Positions 15,974 through 24,435 are shown, counted from the first letter of the stretch. The stretch: DNA of 38,153 nt from Chloroflexota bacterium (GCA_020845495.1 JADLFM010000183.1:1-38153); one strand, 5' to 3'. The notes: generated from the sequence alone by a model not told the origin. Made by a program: numbers and translations.

Positions 15974-16276
15974 TCAGGCGTACTGGCGCGGGAAGACGGT
16001 GTTCAAGCGCTTCGCCGACTGCTCGGCCACGCACTCCTTCGCGGCCTCGGACCAGCGCGCCAGGTGGGGCGTCTGCTTGTGAGCCTCGAAGCCGGCCTCG
16101 TCGTGGTACACCTCGTAGAAGTAGTACCGATCCGGGTCTTCCCGATCCTGGAGGACGTCGAAGCGGACGCAGGCCGGCTCGTCGCGCACTGAACAGATCG
16201 AGTCGTCCTCGATGACGGCCAGGAACCGCTCGCGCATCTCTGGCTTGATCTTGACCGATACAAACAGGGCGAACAC
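15974..16276 (-). CDS. ABM-domain protein (antibiotic biosynthesis monooxygenase fold)
   Basis: A 100-aa single-domain protein of the dimeric alpha/beta-barrel ABM family: FALFVSVKIKPEMRERFLAVI (strand and helix 1), EPACVRFDVLQDREDPDRYYFYEVYHD, then FEAHKQTPHLARW, the usual pattern. Members include quinol monooxygenases and LsrG-like isomerases; the exact reaction is not deducible. The GTG at 16276 is preceded by GGGAGG at about 6 nt. It is the first gene of the run ABM - SH3b protein - menA - menG, and is transcribed divergently from the 275-aa epimerase. Confidence 0.9.
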   Translation of the reverse strand: MFALFVSVKIKPEMRERFLAVIEDDSICSVRDEPACVRFDVLQDREDPDRYYFYEVYHDEAGFEAHKQTPHLARWSEAAKECVAEQSAKRLNTVFPRQYA

Positions 16277-16404
16277 GGGCTTCCTCCCGGCGAACTGGCG
16301 TCGGGCGCTGCTCCGCGCCCCGTCGTACGCTAGTCTACGAGTGCACCCTCGGTCAACCCAATGATTCCAACGACGGGCAGGCGTAGAAAGGCAGGTGGGA
16401 GTTG

Positions 16405-17232
16405 ATGGATCGGCGCTTCACCATCTCGGGGTTTGGCGACGAGATCGACCCTGATCCGGACGTTCAACTGGCCACATTGGCGGCGCTGGGTATCCAGTAC
16501 CTCGATCTTCGAGGCGCGTGGTCGCGGAACATCCTTGACTTCGATGCTGAAGACGTGGGTGCGATGCGCCGCGCGCTCGACCGTCATGGCCTCCAGGTCG
16601 CCACCATCGCCTCGCCGGTCGGCAAGAGCGAGATCGTGCAGGAGGCTGGCTATGAGGAGAAGCGCCTCACGGCGGCGATTGGCCTGGCTGAGGCGTTCGG
16701 GACGCCCTTGATCCGGATCTTCTCCTTCTATCACGCTTCACTGGACCATGCGACGAGCCGCGCCGAAGTGTTGGCCCGTCTCGAGCGGTGGGCGTCGCGC
16801 GCCGAGGCGGCCGGCGTAACGTTGTTGCTGGAAAACGAGGTGAACCTCTGGGGCGACACCCCTGAACGCTGCCGCGAGATCCTCGAAGCCGTCAACTCCC
16901 CGAACCTGCGGATGACGCTCGACACCGGCAACTTCGCGGCCATCGGCGTCGCCTCGTATGACACCGCTTACCCGCGGCTTCGGCCCTGGCTGGCGCACAT
17001 TCAGATCAAGGACGTTCGGACCGTCGACCACGCAATTGTGCCGGCCGGCGAAGGTGACGGCCAGATTCCCCAGGTCTTGCGGGCCGCCTACGCGGATGGC
17101 TACCACGGGTTCCTGTCACTCGAACCGCACCTCGCGAGCGGGGGCCGTCTCGGCGGATTCTCTGGCCCGGACCTGTTCGGCACCGCCACCCAGGCATTGC
17201 GCCGCATCCTGACCGCTGTTGAGGCTCCCTGA
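16405..17232 (+). CDS. Sugar phosphate isomerase/epimerase (xylose isomerase-like TIM barrel)
   Basis: A 275-aa AP endonuclease-2/xylose-isomerase-like TIM barrel. Visible barrel elements include YLDLRGAWSRN, RIFSFYHA, LLLENEVNLWGD (metal Glu), RMTLDTGNF (Asp), HIQIKDV (His) and FLSLEPH (Glu), which together give the metal-binding set of this superfamily. Such enzymes isomerise or epimerise keto sugars or inosose. The ATG at 16405 has AGGTGGG 7 nt upstream; a TTG one codon earlier is also possible. An SDR dehydrogenase and a second epimerase follow within 3 kb, suggesting a cyclitol or sugar catabolic group. Substrate is unknown. Confidence 0.9.
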   Translation: MDRRFTISGFGDEIDPDPDVQLATLAALGIQYLDLRGAWSRNILDFDAEDVGAMRRALDRHGLQVATIASPVGKSEIVQEAGYEEKRLTAAIGLAEAFGTPLIRIFSFYHASLDHATSRAEVLARLERWASRAEAAGVTLLLENEVNLWGDTPERCREILEAVNSPNLRMTLDTGNFAAIGVASYDTAYPRLRPWLAHIQIKDVRTVDHAIVPAGEGDGQIPQVLRAAYADGYHGFLSLEPHLASGGRLGGFSGPDLFGTATQALRRILTAVEAP

Positions 17233-17411
17233 CAGCCGCCCAGAGCTGGCCGCACCTACTGACCCATCCCGAGCGGACGAGGGCGTCGTCGCCGCTTCCT
17301 CACAACTACCCGCGTTCGATCGACCCGAGCGGGTACGCTGTCGTCGGTCGGGAACGAGCCCGAGGGCGCCGCCAGGCGCGGCATGCCGCGGGATGCCTGG
17401 TCCGCTGGATG

Positions 17412-17440
17412 TTGTCGCGGGCCGGGTGTGCGGCTACACT
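17412..17440 (+). promoter_or_regulatory. Promoter of the SDR gene, giving a near-leaderless mRNA
   Basis: TTGTCG (17412-17417), a 17-nt spacer and TACACT (17435-17440). The ATG of the SDR gene follows only 6 nt later with no Shine-Dalgarno, so transcription should start at or next to the start codon. Confidence 0.65.
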
Positions 17441-17446
17441 GCCGAC

Positions 17447-18250
17447 ATGAACGACGCCGTTCCTCCGTTGCCCCACGATCTGGAGGCGGTGCGCCGCCTG
17501 TTCGATCTGACAGGCCGAACGGCGCTCGTCACCGGCGCGGCATCTGGCCTGGGACGCGCCATCGCGATCGGGCTGGCCTACTATGGCGCCGACGTCGCGA
17601 CGGCTGACCTCGACGTGCCCGGCGCCGAGCGGACGTCGCAGGCGATCCGAGATCTTGGGCGACGCACCTTCGCCGTCGAGGTCGACGTCCGCTCCTGGGA
17701 GCAGGTCCAGAGGATGGTGACCCGGACCGTCGAGGCGTTCGGGGCGCTCGACATCGCCTTCAACGTTCCCGGCATCAACGTCCGAAAGCCGGCCCTCGAG
17801 ATGACGCCCGACGAGTTCAAACAGGTGATCGACGTCAACCTGATCGGCGTGTATCACTGCGCCCGCGCTGCGGGTGAGGTGATGGTGCGCCAGGGCAGCG
17901 GCCGGATGGTCAACGTCGCGAGCATGTACGGGCACGTGGGGACGCGCGAATCGGCCGCATATACGGCGTCCAAGCACGCGGTCGTCGGGCTGACCAAGGT
18001 GCTGGCGCTGGAGTGGGCGCCGTTCGGGGTACGGGTCAACGCGCTCGCGCCGGGCTACACCCGCTCGGCGCTGACCGCACCGCTCCTGGCCGACGCGGAA
18101 CGGTACGCCCGCTTCTCGGCCCAGACGCCGCTCGGCCGCTTCGGGGAGCCGTGGGAGATGGTCGGGCCGGCACTGCTGATGGTGTCGGATGCGTCGACGT
18201 TCATGACCGGCGCCTCGCTGATCGTGGATGGGGGCTGGACGGCACCGTAA
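17447..18250 (+). CDS. SDR family oxidoreductase
   Basis: A 267-aa classical short-chain dehydrogenase/reductase. The cofactor motif TGAASGLG lies at residues 29-36, an acidic residue after the second strand (TADLD) suggests NAD preference, and the catalytic set is S159, Y172 and K176 (AAYTASK). The usual NNAG is replaced by NVPG at 106-109. The C-terminal FMTGASLIVDGGWT is standard. It probably oxidises a sugar, cyclitol or polyol alcohol, given the flanking epimerases. The start at 17447 is preferred over the much longer open frame because of the promoter that ends 6 nt upstream and because SDR homology begins here. Confidence 0.95.
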   Translation: MNDAVPPLPHDLEAVRRLFDLTGRTALVTGAASGLGRAIAIGLAYYGADVATADLDVPGAERTSQAIRDLGRRTFAVEVDVRSWEQVQRMVTRTVEAFGALDIAFNVPGINVRKPALEMTPDEFKQVIDVNLIGVYHCARAAGEVMVRQGSGRMVNVASMYGHVGTRESAAYTASKHAVVGLTKVLALEWAPFGVRVNALAPGYTRSALTAPLLADAERYARFSAQTPLGRFGEPWEMVGPALLMVSDASTFMTGASLIVDGGWTAP

Positions 18251-18291
18251 GGCGGGACACGGCACGCTGGGGCGCTGGCGTGCCCCGCCTT
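18249..18291. terminator. Two-tier hairpin between convergent SDR and epimerase genes
   Basis: The outer arms AAGGCGG/CCGCCTT (18249-18255, 18285-18291) and inner arms GGCACGC/GCGTGCC (18261-18267, 18278-18284) form a stacked hairpin across the 40 bp between two convergent stops. It overlaps both stop codons, so a single structure may serve both directions. T-runs are weak. Confidence 0.6.
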
Positions 18292-19240
18292 AGCCTGTGA
18301 CAGCCGCGGGCGCGTCCGTGCCGATGCCGTGCGCCAGCAGCAACTCGACGCCGGATATGACGTGCTCGGGCAGGACATCCGAATGGAGTTCCATCGTCAA
18401 GACCGTATCTGGGCGGACGTAACGGGCCAGCATTGCGAAGTCGGTGTGGCCCTGGCCCGGGCCCTGATGGTCCTTCGAGCCGACCGTGTCGTGCAGGTGC
18501 ATCCCGACGAGCCGGCTGCCGTACCGCCGAAGGTACTCTTCGTGCTCGACGAAGCCGGCGTTCTCGAGCTTGGCCCCATGCCCGGCATCGTGCCAGTAGC
18601 CGACTGGCAGGCCTTCGACGGCTGCCAGCACGTCGGCGACCTCGTCGAGACTTGGGATCTCCTGGTAGTTGTCGCGGCACTCGACGCCCAGCCGCACCCC
18701 AGTGCCGCTCGCGTGCTCGCCGAGCGCTCGGATGCTTCGCAGCCCCGCTTCCAGGTGCGGGCCCTTCTTCGCCTCACGCTCGCGAACGGCCGTCTCGATG
18801 AGGCGACGGTGGGCGTCGCTGCCAGCACCGTCGCGCGCGATCGTGTCGAAGATCACACGCTGATGCGAGTAGACGCCGGTCGTGCCGAGATGAATGACCA
18901 TCGCCCGCGCCCCAACCTCGACAGCCGCGTCGATGGAGCGGCGGATCACGTCGACAGCACGCTGGCGGTCCGGCTCGTTCGTCGAGGAGAGCCAGTCGCC
19001 CCAAAATGCCGGTGTGCCGTTCTCGTTCACAGCGACCGGACACGGGCTGTGCAGGCTCTGGATCTGAATGCCACGCTTTCGGGCCTCGGCCGCAAGCTCG
19101 GCAAAGGCGGTCGGCGTGTGCAGACAGTATGCTTCGAGCCGGTCGAAGCCGAGGGCGGCGTGCTCGTCGAGGATGGCGGCGGCGCTAGTGTGGCGGCGGG
19201 CGTTCCAGCACGTCGAGAGGCCAAGTCGATGCATCGTCAT
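18290..19240 (-). CDS. Sugar phosphate isomerase/epimerase (TIM barrel), second copy
   Basis: A 316-aa member of the same TIM-barrel superfamily as the gene at 16405 but only distantly similar to it. Barrel strands and likely metal ligands are visible: RLGLSTCWN, GFDRLEAYCLH, IQSLHSPCP, AMVIHLGTTG (His), LGVECRDN (Glu), VGYWHDAGHG (Asp, His), LVGMHLHDT (His) and VLTMELHSD (Glu). Substrate is unknown. The ATG at 19240 follows TATACT by 6 nt and has no Shine-Dalgarno, like the neighbouring SDR. ATG 19234 is an alternative start. It is convergent with the SDR across a shared hairpin. Confidence 0.88.
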   Translation of the reverse strand: MTMHRLGLSTCWNARRHTSAAAILDEHAALGFDRLEAYCLHTPTAFAELAAEARKRGIQIQSLHSPCPVAVNENGTPAFWGDWLSSTNEPDRQRAVDVIRRSIDAAVEVGARAMVIHLGTTGVYSHQRVIFDTIARDGAGSDAHRRLIETAVREREAKKGPHLEAGLRSIRALGEHASGTGVRLGVECRDNYQEIPSLDEVADVLAAVEGLPVGYWHDAGHGAKLENAGFVEHEEYLRRYGSRLVGMHLHDTVGSKDHQGPGQGHTDFAMLARYVRPDTVLTMELHSDVLPEHVISGVELLLAHGIGTDAPAAVTG

Positions 19241-19246
19241 AGCCGG

Positions 19247-19252
19247 AGTATA
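19247..19252 (-). promoter_or_regulatory. -10 box of the epimerase gene, near-leaderless
   Basis: TATACT on the minus strand ends 6 nt before the ATG at 19240, the same geometry as the SDR promoter. No good -35 box is visible at 16-18 nt. Confidence 0.5.
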
Positions 19253-19378
19253 TCGCCCCGCCGTGGCAGCCCTGGTCCGTACCGCCTGACGTCTACGGCT
19301 GAGCCGGCCGAGCGGGCGGGAACGTGGCAGGCTCGCGGCCGGACGCTGCTCGTGCATGCCTGGCCTCGTGGCCGGCCC

Positions 19379-19414
19379 GGGCGTGGGCTACGGGCGTGGG
19401 CTACGGGCGTGGGG
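19379..19414 (+). repeat. 13-bp tandem repeat with G-quadruplex pattern
   Basis: GGGCGTGGGCTAC occurs at 19379-19391 and 19392-19404, followed by a partial third copy GGGCGTGGGG. The plus strand thus has six G3 tracts spaced by alternating 3- and 4-nt loops, which satisfies the canonical intramolecular G-quadruplex pattern. It lies in the non-coding gap before a strong hairpin and the 3' end of the glycoside hydrolase gene. Confidence 0.85.
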
Positions 19415-19425
19415 AGCGGACGCGA

Positions 19426-19454
19426 ACGGACCCGGGCACGCGGCCCGGGTCCGT
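19426..19454 (-). terminator. 12-bp perfect hairpin downstream of glycoside hydrolase gene
   Basis: ACGGACCCGGGC (19426-19437) pairs with GCCCGGGTCCGT (19443-19454) around a 5-nt loop. It lies 24 nt beyond the stop of the minus-strand glycoside hydrolase, where a terminator is expected. No T-run is present on the minus strand. Confidence 0.6.
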
Positions 19455-19477
19455 CGATCGATCCACCGCACCCCGAA

Positions 19478-20590
19478 TCAGGGCAGCGCGCCACTCGCCC
19501 GTGCCGCTGAAAGCGCGTCGTAGGCCGGCCGGGTCGTGCCATCCGGGTTGGTGATGCTCCACCAATACTGCTCGAAATCCGGGGTCCAGGACGGGTCCGC
19601 GATGTTCCAGACGAACATCGGACCGATCCACGGCGACCACGAGCTCTTGGCGTACTTGAACGCCCGGACGATGTAGTCAGCCTGCTGCTCCGGCGTGACG
19701 GCGTACCAGGAGTATTGCGGGTTCACCTGATCGGTCGTCCAACCGAACTCGAGCAGCCAGACCTGCTTGGCGGTGTCGCCCTGGGCCACCATGATGTTGT
19801 GCAACTGCTCGATCCGGCGGAAGTAAAACGACGGGTCGGGAAAACGGGGGTCTGAGTTCACCGCGGCCTCGGGCGCATTCCCGTACCCAGCCCCGTGCAT
19901 CCCGATCGCGTCGGAGGATTCGGCCAGCCCGAACTCGTACAGCCAGCCGAGGTAGACGTCGTCCGGCTGAGCGGTGCCATCGTTCGTGCCCGTCGGCGAG
20001 AGGCCGGCGCTCACGACGATCTTGGACGGGTCCTCCGCCTTGACCGCCTGATAGGTCTGCTTGAGCATGTACATGTACTGGGCGGCCTGATCGCGGTTGA
20101 TGACGGCTCCGCCCCACTCGCGGGACAGGTTCGGCTCGTTCCAGACCTCGATCGCCTGGATCGTGCCCTTCGGCGAACCGGCCCGGTACCGCTTGGCCAG
20201 CACCGACACGAAGTCGGCGTAGTCATACGTGTCGTCCGGCGGGCCGTTCTCGACCGCGACCGCTCGCGACCAATCTGGCTGGTGGTCGACGCGTGCGAGG
20301 ATATTCAGTCCCGCCGCGCTCGCCGCCCCGACCACCCGGTCGAGATCGGACCAGTCGATGCAGTTCTTGCAACTCGCCTCGATGCTGCGCCACGGCACGG
20401 CCAGCTTGATCCAGTGCAAGCCGGCCTTCTTGACGAGGTCGATGTCCCGCTGAGTGGTCTCGGGGTGCCCGAGGAGGAAGACGCTCGCGCCGTAGTCCGG
20501 GCTCGGCTGCTGCGCCTGTGCCGCCCCATTGGACGGCAGCAGCCCGACGACGAGCGCGACGAGCGCGACGATGGAGAACAACTTCTTCAA
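19478..20590 (-). CDS. Exported clan GH-A glycoside hydrolase (GH39/GH5-like)
   Basis: A 370-aa protein with a clear signal peptide (MKKLFSIVALVALVVGLLPSNGAAQA). It has a TIM-barrel hydrolase with the acid/base in IEVWNEPN (E152) and the nucleophile in VWLLEFGWTT (E281), about 130 residues apart as in clan GH-A. The strands AGLHWIKLAVPW and GLNILARVDHQPDWS fit GH39/GH5-like enzymes of the PslG type. It probably cleaves a beta-linked polysaccharide outside the cell. The start is a TTG at 20590: AGGAGG lies 8 nt upstream and the signal peptide begins here, whereas an upstream ATG at 20623 has neither. A second GH gene lies upstream on the same strand. Confidence 0.9.
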   Translation of the reverse strand: MKKLFSIVALVALVVGLLPSNGAAQAQQPSPDYGASVFLLGHPETTQRDIDLVKKAGLHWIKLAVPWRSIEASCKNCIDWSDLDRVVGAASAAGLNILARVDHQPDWSRAVAVENGPPDDTYDYADFVSVLAKRYRAGSPKGTIQAIEVWNEPNLSREWGGAVINRDQAAQYMYMLKQTYQAVKAEDPSKIVVSAGLSPTGTNDGTAQPDDVYLGWLYEFGLAESSDAIGMHGAGYGNAPEAAVNSDPRFPDPSFYFRRIEQLHNIMVAQGDTAKQVWLLEFGWTTDQVNPQYSWYAVTPEQQADYIVRAFKYAKSSWSPWIGPMFVWNIADPSWTPDFEQYWWSITNPDGTTRPAYDALSAARASGALP

Positions 20591-20753
20591 GCGAGGAACC
20601 TCCTGGCAGGGGTGGATCGACATACTGCTCGGTAACGCACCTGGGGACTGCTGGTTCCGCGCTGTCGGCCGTCTGAGAGTCCGTCGAAGACGCGCCTGGG
20701 CACCCGAAGTGCGCACGTGCCCCGCGGCACTGGTCCGCTCGGCAAGGCGCGGG

Positions 20754-20781
20754 ATTATACGGATGGGCTCTGGCGGTGCAA
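20754..20781 (-). promoter_or_regulatory. Sigma-70-like promoter of the glycoside hydrolase gene
   Basis: On the minus strand TTGCAC (20781-20776), a 16-nt spacer and a perfect TATAAT (20759-20754). Transcription should begin near 20747, giving a leader of about 155 nt before the TTG start; I see no recognisable riboswitch in it. Confidence 0.65.
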
Positions 20782-20882
20782 AAGGGCCAGATAGAGGCAA
20801 AACGGGAAGGGAGGTGCCATGCGCTCGTTCGTGTCAGGACAATGCCGTCAGGTCGACGGGCCGTGCGCTGTCCCCAATCTCG

Positions 20883-22682
20883 TCAGCGGATGGCGGCGCG
20901 CTCGATGGCCGTTGCAAGCACCACGCCGTCGCCCATCGGCCAGCCCCGCACACGAATCGAGTCGCCGATGTTGTACTCCTTGACTGATTGGTCCTTTGGC
21001 ATCCGCAGTCGCACCGTGCCCGGCGTCGTGCGGACGATCAGGGTCGGGTCGGTGACGTCGGTACTGATGCCGGTGATGACGCCGACGAGATCCATCGGCG
21101 GGGTCGGCGACGGTGACGGACGCGCCATCAGCAGCGGCACCGGCGTGGGCCGGGGCGCCGGCGGCCCGCCGAGCGCCCGCCCCGAGGAGGTGGTGGCGAG
21201 GCAGGCGGCCGACGCGCCGGCCCGCGCATTCTGGTAGTTGAGATCCTGGGCAATGCCGGTCCAGACGTGCCAGAGATCCATGCCTTCGGGCGCGAGGCTG
21301 ATGCCGCGCTGGCGGTCGAGGTCGTTGCCGAGGTCGGTGTCCGGGTTCGGATACGGGGAGCCCCAGGGAGCAGCGCCGGCGAGGCCGAGGTCACGGATGG
21401 TCGCGGCGAGGCCGGGGTGGGAGTCGTACCAGTGACCGTCGATATCCTGCCAGGGGCGCTTCATGCCAGTCCGGAGCGCTTCCGTGCGATCCCCGCCGAA
21501 CCGGAGTTGATTCTCATCTGGGCTGCCGAGCGTGAACCCGTACTCGGTAGCGAGGGTGGCGATACCGCCTCGTTCGAGCAGTATCGCGTCATCCACAGGA
21601 TACGGATTGAAGTCGTAGAAGGTGAGCGGCCAGACGTTCCAGCAGTAGCCGTCGCAGGCGCGGGCCATGGTGTCGACCGCCTGTTGGTACTTCACGCGCA
21701 GATCAGGGTCGATGCCGCCGGTGCCTGGCCGGTAGCCGATGTCGGTCAACTCGGCAAAATACTGCGCGCCGTTGACAATCAGATGGTTCTTGTCGACCGC
21801 TCGAATCGCGGCGGTCATGTCTTTGACGAAGTCGACGTACCAGTCATAGCCGTTGACGATGCCGTTGCGGGCGCTATTGCGGGCCTTCAGTTCATTGCCA
21901 AGCTGCCAGCCGAGGATGGCGGGGCTGTCGGCGAGATCCCCCACCAGTTGCTGAACCCACGGCCTGAAGAAGACTTCGTAGTTGGGGACGTCGCTGGTCG
22001 GCCCGTCGCCGCACTCGGCGTCGAAGCTGAAGCGCTGGTAGCCGCGTCGATACCAGGGGGCTGCCAGAACGTGGAAGTCGCAGCCGTGGGGATTGTCGCG
22101 TAGGTAGACATCGCCGGGGACGCCGTGGCCATAGTAGTCGGTAAGGACGATCAACAGGTAGATGGCTTCGGAGGGCGCTACCGAGCGGTTGTAGGCTTCG
22201 ACGAGCCGAGTCAACTCACGCACGCGCTGGGCAGCGTCGTCGGCGGTCAGGTTCGGAGCGATGCCGTGTCCGGTGGCGAAGACCCGGATCCAACGAACCT
22301 TGTTCTTGCGCATCCACTCGAGGTTCTGAACGATCGACTCGCGGTAGATGAGGTTCGGCACGTTCGCGCCGACCGACTGAAGAGGCCAGCAGTCCGGGTC
22401 GTACATCTGCCCGCCCAGCACGCCAACGAAGCCCGGCGAGCGCCAATCGTGGGACGGCCAGTCGGCCGTTGAGAGGGCGGCTGAAGCATCGTCCGCGCCG
22501 TCGCCGTAGGCGCTCTGGAACGGCAGGACGAAGGCGCTGAGCGTGGCAAGGACGAGGGCCAGGCGCACCGCGAATGGCGCCCAGGAGCGGATGAGTCGGG
22601 GCAAGAGCGGAACGTCTCCGAGAGGGTCAATCGAGCGCTGCCGCCGATTCGGTCCGAGCGAGGCGCGAGAGGCGGCCAGCAA
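20883..22682 (-). CDS. Exported GH5-like glycoside hydrolase with C-terminal beta domain
   Basis: A protein of up to 599 aa. The N-terminal hydrophobic stretch (about 35-57, AVRLALVLATLSAFVLPFQSAYG) is a signal peptide or anchor. The hydrolase domain (about 80-480) has the acid/base in ILGWQLGNELKA (E264) and the nucleophile in ATEYGF (E380), the clan GH-A pattern seen in GH5 mannanases and cellulases. A Pro-rich linker (PAPRPTPVPLL...PSPSPTPP) leads to a small beta-barrel-like domain (about 525-599; GVITGISTDVTDPTLIVRTTPG, IGDSIRVRGW), similar in style to DUF5666/OB-like domains. The TTG at 22682 follows GGAG; a TTG at 22604 would make a shorter signal peptide and would fit the TTGACA at 22710-22705 better. 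Confidence 0.87.
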   Translation of the reverse strand: MLAASRASLGPNRRQRSIDPLGDVPLLPRLIRSWAPFAVRLALVLATLSAFVLPFQSAYGDGADDASAALSTADWPSHDWRSPGFVGVLGGQMYDPDCWPLQSVGANVPNLIYRESIVQNLEWMRKNKVRWIRVFATGHGIAPNLTADDAAQRVRELTRLVEAYNRSVAPSEAIYLLIVLTDYYGHGVPGDVYLRDNPHGCDFHVLAAPWYRRGYQRFSFDAECGDGPTSDVPNYEVFFRPWVQQLVGDLADSPAILGWQLGNELKARNSARNGIVNGYDWYVDFVKDMTAAIRAVDKNHLIVNGAQYFAELTDIGYRPGTGGIDPDLRVKYQQAVDTMARACDGYCWNVWPLTFYDFNPYPVDDAILLERGGIATLATEYGFTLGSPDENQLRFGGDRTEALRTGMKRPWQDIDGHWYDSHPGLAATIRDLGLAGAAPWGSPYPNPDTDLGNDLDRQRGISLAPEGMDLWHVWTGIAQDLNYQNARAGASAACLATTSSGRALGGPPAPRPTPVPLLMARPSPSPTPPMDLVGVITGISTDVTDPTLIVRTTPGTVRLRMPKDQSVKEYNIGDSIRVRGWPMGDGVVLATAIERAAIR

Positions 22683-22827
22683 ATCGGCTCCAGTCTACCA
22701 GTTGTGTCAAGGCACGCCGGGTCATCGGGTGTGCCGCGAGCACGTCGGGCGGCCGATGAGCGGCGCCCGACGTGTGCCCGGTGGGGCAGTAACGGTCTGG
22801 CGGCGTACCTGAAAGCCTTGGCGTCGG

Positions 22828-22862
22828 GCGTGCCCCGGGCGTGCCCCGGGCATGCCCCGGGC
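22828..22862. repeat. 11-bp tandem repeat rich in CCCGGG
   Basis: GCGTGCCCCGG occurs three times with an 11-bp period (22828-22838, 22839-22849, 22850-22860; the last has one change). Each junction creates the palindrome CCCGGG. It lies between the GDPD stop and the start of the GH5-like gene and resembles in style the 13-bp repeat at 19379. Confidence 0.85.
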
Positions 22863-22889
22863 TACGAGGCGCCAGGTTGCGGGCGCGCG

Positions 22890-23807
22890 TCAGCGTCCTT
22901 CGAGCGCTGCCCTGACGAGGTCCGGCCGGCCGGTGATGATGCCGTCCACGCCGGCGTCGAGGAGCCGAGGGAGCGGGTCGGTCGAGTCGACGGCCCAGAC
23001 CACGACCTGACGGTTCGCGCCGTGGGCTTCCCGTACCAGCGACGGATCGCCGATCACAATCTCGAAGGGCGGCCCGATGACCTCGGCGCGGGCTGGCGGT
23101 TCGCCACTCAGCGGATTGGTGCGGGTGTAGAGCGCGGCCAACCGGAGGCGCGGCTCGATGGCGCGAATCTTCTCGAGCGATCCCCCATCGAACGACTGCA
23201 CGATGGTGCGGTCGAGATAGTCGTAGCGACGGAGGACGTCGACGACGCGCTCTTCGATGCCAGGATACAGGCGCGGGTCTTTGACCTCCGGGAAGATGCG
23301 GATATCCGCAGCTTTGGCGAGCGCCACCACTTCCTCGAAGGTGGGAATCTGCTCGCCGACGAACTCCGGCCCAAACCAGGCGCCCGCGTCGAGCGTGCGA
23401 AGCTGAGCGAGCGTCAGTTCTCGCACCACGCCGCGCCCATTCGTCGTGCGCTCGACTCGGAGATCGTGGAACACGACGAGTTGATTGTCGGCCGTCTGCT
23501 GCACGTCCATCTCCAGCCAGTCGGCACGCTGATCGATGGCAACCCGGAAGGCGGCCAGGGTGTTCTCGGGCGCGTAGGCCGACGCACCGCGATGGGCCAG
23601 GATCTGAATACGTGGGTTTGGCGCGCCCGGCCGGAGCGCGAGCAGTAGCGGGACACCGGCGCCTAGCAGCAGCAGGATGCCCACGAGCAGCGCGATACGC
23701 TCGCGGCGTGCGCCAAGCTGAATCTTGACCGGGCCAGTGGCGACGGTCTGGGCCGGTTCCGGAGATAGCGGCTCGGCCGGCGGGGTTATGGGCGACGGGG
23801 CGCTCAC
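22890..23807 (-). CDS. Membrane-anchored glycerophosphodiester phosphodiesterase
   Basis: A 305-aa GDPD enzyme that hydrolyses glycerophosphodiesters to glycerol-3-phosphate and an alcohol. The catalytic set is complete: ILAHRGAS (H72, R73), ENTLAAF (E81), LEMDVQ (E99, D101) and VVFHD (H114), with later FPEVKDP and VVWAVDSTDPL segments. A single N-terminal membrane helix (RIALLVGILLLLGAGVPLLLAL) places the domain outside the cytoplasm. The start is GTG 23807, one base after the TGA of the HExxH gene (TGAcGTG), implying coupling; an in-frame ATG/GTG at 23849 would overlap that gene by 41 bp. Confidence 0.92.
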   Translation of the reverse strand: MSAPSPITPPAEPLSPEPAQTVATGPVKIQLGARRERIALLVGILLLLGAGVPLLLALRPGAPNPRIQILAHRGASAYAPENTLAAFRVAIDQRADWLEMDVQQTADNQLVVFHDLRVERTTNGRGVVRELTLAQLRTLDAGAWFGPEFVGEQIPTFEEVVALAKAADIRIFPEVKDPRLYPGIEERVVDVLRRYDYLDRTIVQSFDGGSLEKIRAIEPRLRLAALYTRTNPLSGEPPARAEVIGPPFEIVIGDPSLVREAHGANRQVVVWAVDSTDPLPRLLDAGVDGIITGRPDLVRAALEGR

Positions 23808-23808
23808 G

Positions 23809-24435
23809 TCAGACCAGTGCCCGCGACGCCGGCGAGTTGTCGTCCTCACCCTCGAAGAGGCCCGCGTAGAAGCGCCGGACGTACGGCGGGAGCAGGGTCA
23901 TGTTGCCCATGACACCGCTCGCAAGGCCGGCGAACATCTCGGTGTCGTTCTCCTCGACGAGCATGCCCCGCCAGAAGCCGGTTGGGCTGGACGGATCGGG
24001 CTGGGTCGGGATGCCGTGGACGTAGTCGTAGGCGAGGTTCTTGGCGCGGGTGTAGCGCGGATCGGCCTCATCGGCCAGCCGCACGACGGCCGCCATCAAC
24101 GCGCGGGCATTGTCGTCGACGTCGCGGGCGGTGTGCCAGAAGGCGTGCGCGAGCTCGTGGAGGGCGGCTTCATCCTGCGCACCGCGCACCTGGACGAGGT
24201 TCCGGTCGCCCCACCAGAACCCGCCGCCCCACTCGGCAGACAGGTCGCCCGCTTCGAGACGGAGTGACCGAAAGCGCTCGACGGCTGCGCGCGTAAACGG
24301 GTAGCGGGCGAATAGGCCGTCGAACCAGGCACGGACGGCGGCGGGCGCCTCCATGCGATCGATGCCGAATCCCTGCCGCATCTCCGCGCTCGCCCGTACG
24401 AGCCGCCGAACGGGGTCGTTGTATGGGTCCGCCAT
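23809..24435 (-). CDS. Putative zinc metallopeptidase-like protein (HExxH)
   Basis: A 208-aa protein with no family I can name. The segment EAALHELAHAFWHTARD contains a zincin motif (H93, E94, H97) and a further His at 101. Before it are aromatic strands (EWGGGFWWGDRNLVQV), and after it a helical part with a possible third ligand in MLVEENDTEMFAG. There is no signal peptide, so it may act in the cytoplasm. It is translationally coupled to the GDPD gene. No Shine-Dalgarno precedes ATG 24435; a TACCAT -10-like box 8 nt upstream suggests another near-leaderless transcript. Catalytic activity is inferred from the motif only. Confidence 0.75.
   Translation of the reverse strand: MADPYNDPVRRLVRASAEMRQGFGIDRMEAPAAVRAWFDGLFARYPFTRAAVERFRSLRLEAGDLSAEWGGGFWWGDRNLVQVRGAQDEAALHELAHAFWHTARDVDDNARALMAAVVRLADEADPRYTRAKNLAYDYVHGIPTQPDPSSPTGFWRGMLVEENDTEMFAGLASGVMGNMTLLPPYVRRFYAGLFEGEDDNSPASRALV

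Noticed and set aside
20591..20753. Possible riboswitch in the leader of the glycoside hydrolase gene
   Set aside because: The leader is about 155 nt long, but I see no conserved riboswitch core and no clear alternative hairpins.
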